From positions 1,240,001 through 1,304,000 of the forward strand of contig NZ_CP032155.1 of NCBI RefSeq assembly GCF_008329905.1: DNA of 64,000 nucleotides, given 5' to 3'. Below, one piece after another: positions 60,389 through 64,000 of this stretch; the first letter of the stretch is position 1, and each line of letters begins with the position of its first letter. The notes beneath the pieces are model-generated. The model ran no database searches. It had not been told where the DNA came from and was given only the letters and a program-made list of their open reading frames with translations. The DNA comes from Mycobacterium sp. ELW1. Lineage in GTDB: Bacteria > Actinomycetota > Actinomycetes > Mycobacteriales > Mycobacteriaceae. Both the position numbers and the translations under genes were made by a program.

Positions 60389-61127
60389 TTCGCGTGTCGC
60401 ATTGGTCACCGGGGGTACCCGCGGGCTAGGCCGGGCGGTCACCGCCACGTTGGCCCAGTCCGGAGTAGCGGTGGCCGCCGCGTTCGCCCACGACGGCGAC
60501 GCCGCACACGCGGTGCAGGACGCCTGCCAGTCCTCGGGTGGCACGGTGAGCGTGCACCAGGCTGATGTCGGTGACCCCGCCTCTTGTCAGCGCCTCGTCG
60601 ATGACGTGCTCGACCGGCATGGACGCCTGGACTACCTGGTCAACAATGCCGGCATGGTGGTTGAGCACCGCTACGGCGAAGTGAGCGTTGACGAGTGGCA
60701 GCGGCACCTGGCAGTCAACCTGTCATCGGCGTTCTTTCTCACCCAAGCCGCCCTCGGCCAAATGATCGAGCGCGGCTTCGGTCGGATCGTCAATATCGGC
60801 TCGGTGTCGGCGCTGTTGGGAAGCCCGGTTCAGATCCCTTATGCCGCAGCGAAAGCGGGGATTGTCGGTCTGACCCGGTCCACCGCGCGCGTCGTTGGCC
60901 GCAAGGGGATCACCGTGAACTGTGTAATCCCCGGCAGTTTCGACACCGACCTTTCGCAGACGCTGACGTTCACCTCTCGTGAAGCGGTGACCGCCATGAT
61001 CCCGATCGGCCGGTGGGGACGGCCCGAAGAACTTGCCCACGCGGTGGCGTTCCTGCTCGACGACCTGGCCTCCTACATCACCGGCGCGGTGCTCACCGTC
61101 GACGGCGGGATGAGCATGGGCGGATGA
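60375..61127 (+). CDS. SDR family oxidoreductase (FabG-like)
   Basis: 250 aa from GTG 60375, overlapping the hydratase stop. VALVTGGTRGLGRAVTATLAQSG, NNAGMVVEHRYG, NIGSVSALLG (catalytic Ser), YAAAKAGIVGLTRS (Tyr/Lys) and the end ITGAVLTVDGGMSMGG match 3-oxoacyl-reductase-type SDRs. In the operon it would be the 3-hydroxyacyl-CoA dehydrogenase step after hydration. ATGA overlap with the acyl-CoA synthetase gene. Confidence 0.85.
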   Translation: MVAADSRVALVTGGTRGLGRAVTATLAQSGVAVAAAFAHDGDAAHAVQDACQSSGGTVSVHQADVGDPASCQRLVDDVLDRHGRLDYLVNNAGMVVEHRYGEVSVDEWQRHLAVNLSSAFFLTQAALGQMIERGFGRIVNIGSVSALLGSPVQIPYAAAKAGIVGLTRSTARVVGRKGITVNCVIPGSFDTDLSQTLTFTSREAVTAMIPIGRWGRPEELAHAVAFLLDDLASYITGAVLTVDGGMSMGG

Positions 61128-62773
61128 CCGCGATGAGCTCACCGTTGACGGCCGCTGGCATCGTCGCACCCGGCATTCCGGCCGACCGATGTGAGGAATA
61201 CCGGCGGCTCGGATACGTCAGTGACATGACGATGAGCGCCTCGGTCCGCCGGGCCGCCAGGCAATGGGGTTCTCGCCCCGCCCTCATCGAGGCGACCCAC
61301 GAGCTGAGCTATCAGCAGCTACTCGACTCCGTCGAGCGCATCGCGGCATGGCTGGCCGCTGCCGGGGTCGGGCCGGGCGACGTGGTGTGCTGGCAGACGC
61401 CGAACTGGTGGGAGGCCCACGTCCTCGGTCTGGCGATCTGGCATGTCGGCGCGGTGAGCAGCCCGATCGCCCCGTTCTATCGCGAACACGAGTTGCGCCA
61501 GGTCGTCGAACAGGTGCGCCCAGCGCTCGTTGTTGCGGCGGCGTCGTTCCGCGGTTTCGCCCATGCTGAAGCGTTCGATGATCTGCTCGCCGACGTGGGG
61601 CTCGGCGGGATTCCGAAAATTGTGCTGCGCGGGCTCCGTTCGGGGTGGACGCCTTTCGAAGATGTCGTCTCGTGCAGCCGGCGTGAGGAGTCGCGCGCCA
61701 CCGCGGCCGATGAACCATGTCTGGTGCTGTTCACGTCGGGAACCACGTCGAAAGCCAAGGCCGCCGTGCACTCCTCGCGAACGTTGCTGGCCGAGACCCG
61801 CCAACTTGCCGACGCGTGGGGATTGGGCTGGGAGGACGTTGCCTACATGCCCGCCCCGTTGCAACACATCACCGGGGTGCTCAATGCGATGACCATCCCG
61901 CTGCTGGTGGGCGCTTGCGCGGTGCTAGCCGACCGCTGGGATCCTGAACAGGCGGTAGCTGACATGATGCGACACCGCGTGACGTACTCGGCAGGGGCGA
62001 CGGTCTTCTTGCAGGAGCTGACCGAGGCTGCTCGCAACGCGCGGATTCGCTTGCCCCTGAGGATGTTCGCGTGCGGCGGCGCGGCCGTGCCCCGCGCGGT
62101 GATGGAGCGCAGTGAAGAGCAGGGCATCCCGGCCGCGCGGGTCTATGGCATGACCGAGCTGCCGACCGTCACGGTGATGAACCGCGCTTATCCGTTCGAG
62201 ATGCGGGCCGATACCGACGGCGCGATCGCACCAGGGGTCGAGGTCCGGGTCGTCGACGATCGATCCCAGACGCTACCAACAGGATTCGAGGGTGAGTTGC
62301 TGGTGCGCGGACCGGAACGGATGCTGGGTTACCTCGACCCGGTGGCCAACCAGGCAGCGCTGGATGACGGCGGGTGGTTTCATACCGGAGATGTCGGTGT
62401 CGTCGACAGCGAGGGTTTCCTCACCATCACCGGGCGGCTGAAGGACGTCATCAATCGAGGCGGTGAGAAGTTCTCGGCCCGCGACATCGAAGACCTTCTC
62501 GTCGCACACCCCGCAGTGCGCCACGCGGCAGTGGTGGCCGGTCCCGACCCGAGATTCGGCGAGGTGCCGGTGGCGTTCATTGTGCTCGGCGGCGGGCAGG
62601 TGACCGTGCCGGAGTTGACCGGGCACCTGCACGCCACCGGGTTGGCCCGCCAGAAGACGCCGGTCGCATGGCATTTCGTGGACAGTCTCCCGATGACGCC
62701 GTCGGGGAAGGTCAAGAAGTTCGAGCTAGCCGCCGTTGCAGAAGCCGCAGAGAGGGCCACACGCCACCGATGA
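61124..62773 (+). CDS. Acyl-CoA synthetase / AMP-dependent ligase (FadD type)
   Basis: 549 aa. The adenylate-forming motif LVLFTSGTTSKAKAAVHSSRTL (P-loop), RVYGMTELPTVTVMN (A5), GWFHTGDVGVVDSEGFLTITGRLKDVINRGGEKFSARDIEDLL (A7-A8) and the C-terminal SGKVKKFEL with the catalytic Lys are complete. It would activate the carboxylic acid that feeds the operon, using ATP and CoA. ATGA overlaps on both sides join it to the SDR and thioesterase genes. Chain-length specificity is not deducible. Confidence 0.9.
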   Translation: MTAMSSPLTAAGIVAPGIPADRCEEYRRLGYVSDMTMSASVRRAARQWGSRPALIEATHELSYQQLLDSVERIAAWLAAAGVGPGDVVCWQTPNWWEAHVLGLAIWHVGAVSSPIAPFYREHELRQVVEQVRPALVVAAASFRGFAHAEAFDDLLADVGLGGIPKIVLRGLRSGWTPFEDVVSCSRREESRATAADEPCLVLFTSGTTSKAKAAVHSSRTLLAETRQLADAWGLGWEDVAYMPAPLQHITGVLNAMTIPLLVGACAVLADRWDPEQAVADMMRHRVTYSAGATVFLQELTEAARNARIRLPLRMFACGGAAVPRAVMERSEEQGIPAARVYGMTELPTVTVMNRAYPFEMRADTDGAIAPGVEVRVVDDRSQTLPTGFEGELLVRGPERMLGYLDPVANQAALDDGGWFHTGDVGVVDSEGFLTITGRLKDVINRGGEKFSARDIEDLLVAHPAVRHAAVVAGPDPRFGEVPVAFIVLGGGQVTVPELTGHLHATGLARQKTPVAWHFVDSLPMTPSGKVKKFELAAVAEAAERATRHR

Positions 62774-63576
62774 ATCTCGAGCAATTCCGCACGATGCTGG
62801 ACATCGGAAGCAGCATCGACAGCCGGACGGCTCTGCCGGTAGTCAACCCGAGTTCCCAGCAGATCTTCGGCGGTCAGATCCTTGCGCAACTGGTCGCGTG
62901 CGCAGCGCCGGGCAGGACGGTGAAATCGCTGCAGGTCGTGTTCCCCCGCTCGGGGCGCCCTCGCGACCCGCTGTATCTGGACCTCCAGAAAACCCACGAC
63001 GGCCGCTCGCTGGGAGTGCGGCATGCCAGCGTATTTCAAGACCCACCGCTCGGGGGGCGGCGCATCGTGGCGATCGGATCGATTCTGCTGGACCGCGCCG
63101 ATGAGGAGTACGACTACCAATTCGATGCAGTACCGACGGCAGATCCGTTGGCGGCCACACCGATTGACTTCGCGGTGGTACCGGGGGAAGCCAGGTTGAT
63201 CAGTAACGTCGGGCTCGACGACATCAGCGCGGTGCCCGCCGATCTGGCATTCTGGACGCGCTGCCCAGACTTCACCGACACTGCGCTGGCCCGCCCAGTG
63301 CTGGCCTATATATCGGACTGGCCGGTGATCGGTACGATCCTCAAAGCCGTGCCCGGACTCAGCCAGCACGACGCGCACGTGCGGCTGCAGACTGGGGTGA
63401 TCAGCCATTCAATCTGGTTTCACCAACCGTTCGACGCGTCCCAATGGTTGCGTTGGGAAATCCGCGGCCGACGTCTTGTCGGCGGCCGGGGCTTTGGCAC
63501 CGGCGCGGTGTACACCCAGGCGGGGTCGCTGATCGCGTCGTTCGCCCAGGAGAGCGTCATCAGAAGCTTCGCGTGA
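62770..63576 (+). CDS. Acyl-CoA thioesterase II (TesB)-like protein
   Basis: 268 aa with the double hot-dog pattern: NPSSQQIFGGQILAQLVACAAPGRTVKSLQVVFPRSGRPRDPLYLDLQKTHDGRSLGVRHASVFQ, then a second unit (LQTGVISHSIWFHQPFDASQWLRWEIRGRRLVGGRGFGTGAVYTQAGSLIASFAQESVIR). It hydrolyses an acyl-CoA and may release CoA from dead-end intermediates of this pathway. It overlaps the synthetase gene by ATGA and is followed ten bases later by the next enoyl-CoA hydratase. Confidence 0.85.
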   Translation: MNLEQFRTMLDIGSSIDSRTALPVVNPSSQQIFGGQILAQLVACAAPGRTVKSLQVVFPRSGRPRDPLYLDLQKTHDGRSLGVRHASVFQDPPLGGRRIVAIGSILLDRADEEYDYQFDAVPTADPLAATPIDFAVVPGEARLISNVGLDDISAVPADLAFWTRCPDFTDTALARPVLAYISDWPVIGTILKAVPGLSQHDAHVRLQTGVISHSIWFHQPFDASQWLRWEIRGRRLVGGRGFGTGAVYTQAGSLIASFAQESVIRSFA

Positions 63577-63586
63577 GGAGAAGGCA

Positions 63587-64000
63587 ATGACAGCAGAACA
63601 TTTCGTCCGCTACGAAATCGACGACCGGGTCGCGGTCATCACCCTAGATAGGCCGCAGGCCGCCAACGCTCAGACGCCGGGCATTCTCAAAGACCTCGAC
63701 GAGGCGTGGCGGCGCGCCGACGAAGACCCCGAGGTCCGGGTGATCGTGTTCGCCACGACCGGCAAGAACTTTTCTGCCGGCCACGATATGTCGGGTAACG
63801 ATCCCTCGGCCAACGGCCGTCGGCTCGGTCCTACGCGCGCTGACGATGGAACGCTGATCGCAGAGGGCTACTACGACTGGGAGACCCGCGGCTACCTCGA
63901 CTACGCCAAGCGGTGGCGCGACATTCCCAAACCGACCATTGCCGCCGTGCAGGGCAAGTGCATCGCGGCGGGGCTGATGTTGTGCTGGCCCTGTGACCTC
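63587..64000 (+). CDS. Enoyl-CoA hydratase family protein, cut by window end
   Basis: The first 138 aa of a crotonase from ATG 63587 (GAGGAGAAGG upstream): FVRYEIDDRVAVITLDRPQAANAQTPG, IVFATTGKNFSAGHDMSG (oxyanion motif) and PTIAAVQGKCIAAGLMLCWPCDL reach the window end. The insertion after the SAGHDMSG segment (residues about 72-110, with YYDWETRGYLDYAKRW) is typical of mycobacterial EchA paralogues. It is the second hydratase in the same operon and so probably acts on a different intermediate. Confidence 0.85.
   Translation, partial: MTAEHFVRYEIDDRVAVITLDRPQAANAQTPGILKDLDEAWRRADEDPEVRVIVFATTGKNFSAGHDMSGNDPSANGRRLGPTRADDGTLIAEGYYDWETRGYLDYAKRWRDIPKPTIAAVQGKCIAAGLMLCWPCDL

Overview
The window is high-GC actinobacterial DNA, most likely a rapidly growing Mycobacterium/Mycolicibacterium. 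The evidence is a zinc-independent ribosomal protein operon under Zur-type boxes beside a CobW/Rv0106-like gene, a KstR-type (cholesterol regulon) operator between an Ltp-type thiolase and a divergent gene, SDRs of the mycofactocin-coupled type, an Rv1318c-like membrane adenylate cyclase, and much acyl-CoA and SDR metabolism. No rRNA, tRNA or CRISPR array was seen.

0-5.7 kb: the end of an IS481-type element sits in the 3' end of rpmE2. Next come a CobW/rpmE2 pair and a divergent rpmB2-rpmG-rpsN2-rpsR2-small Cys protein operon with two Zur-like boxes between them, then an Ltp thiolase and a DapB-like reductase facing away from a KstR box. 5.7-20.4 kb: a catabolic and uptake cluster for an unidentified amine or related compound. 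It contains acyl-CoA dehydrogenase, FAD oxidoreductase + cupin, ADP-forming acyl-CoA synthetase, phytoene-desaturase-like oxidoreductase, TetR, class III aminotransferase, spermidine/putrescine-type ABC transporter and Rieske oxygenase. Three near-identical GACTGA-N4-TCARTC palindromes lie in its three divergent intergenic regions and suggest one local TetR regulon. Between 17.3 and 20.9 kb, potB, potC, the Rieske gene and an ankyrin gene carry six apparent single-base deletions plus a ~37-bp duplication, so this stretch is either decayed or badly sequenced. 20.5-23.9 kb: ankyrin protein, two patatin-like proteins and a small secreted protein.

24-42 kb is an accessory island. It holds a 19-bp-arm hairpin with tandem copies; a trypsin-like protease followed by a HEPN-type (RX4H) protein; a protein with near-identical 162-bp and 51-bp tandem repeats paired with a DUF3800-like protein; a 52-aa Zn-ribbon-like protein; and a Tn7-like transposition operon of five genes (TnsA, TnsB, TnsC, a large TniQ with a C-terminal LysR-like helix-turn-helix, and a second TniQ). 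A small XRE regulator follows, and four copies of a 16-bp CTACTAGT-containing motif flank the second TniQ and the XRE gene. Fragments of antitoxin genes and a frameshifted squalene-cyclase-like gene follow.

42-64 kb returns to chromosomal-style metabolism: a 3-hydroxyisobutyrate-dehydrogenase-like protein; three SDRs with the long mycofactocin-type insertion and a fourth of ordinary length; two TetR regulators; a double carboxymuconolactone-decarboxylase protein; a diguanylate cyclase next to an adenylate cyclase; ALDH, hydrolase, CoA-transferase and DapA-like genes. The window ends in a tightly overlapping operon (two acyl-CoA dehydrogenases, enoyl-CoA hydratase, FabG-type SDR, FadD, TesB-like thioesterase, second enoyl-CoA hydratase cut by the window end) that encodes a beta-oxidation-like pathway for an unidentified acid.
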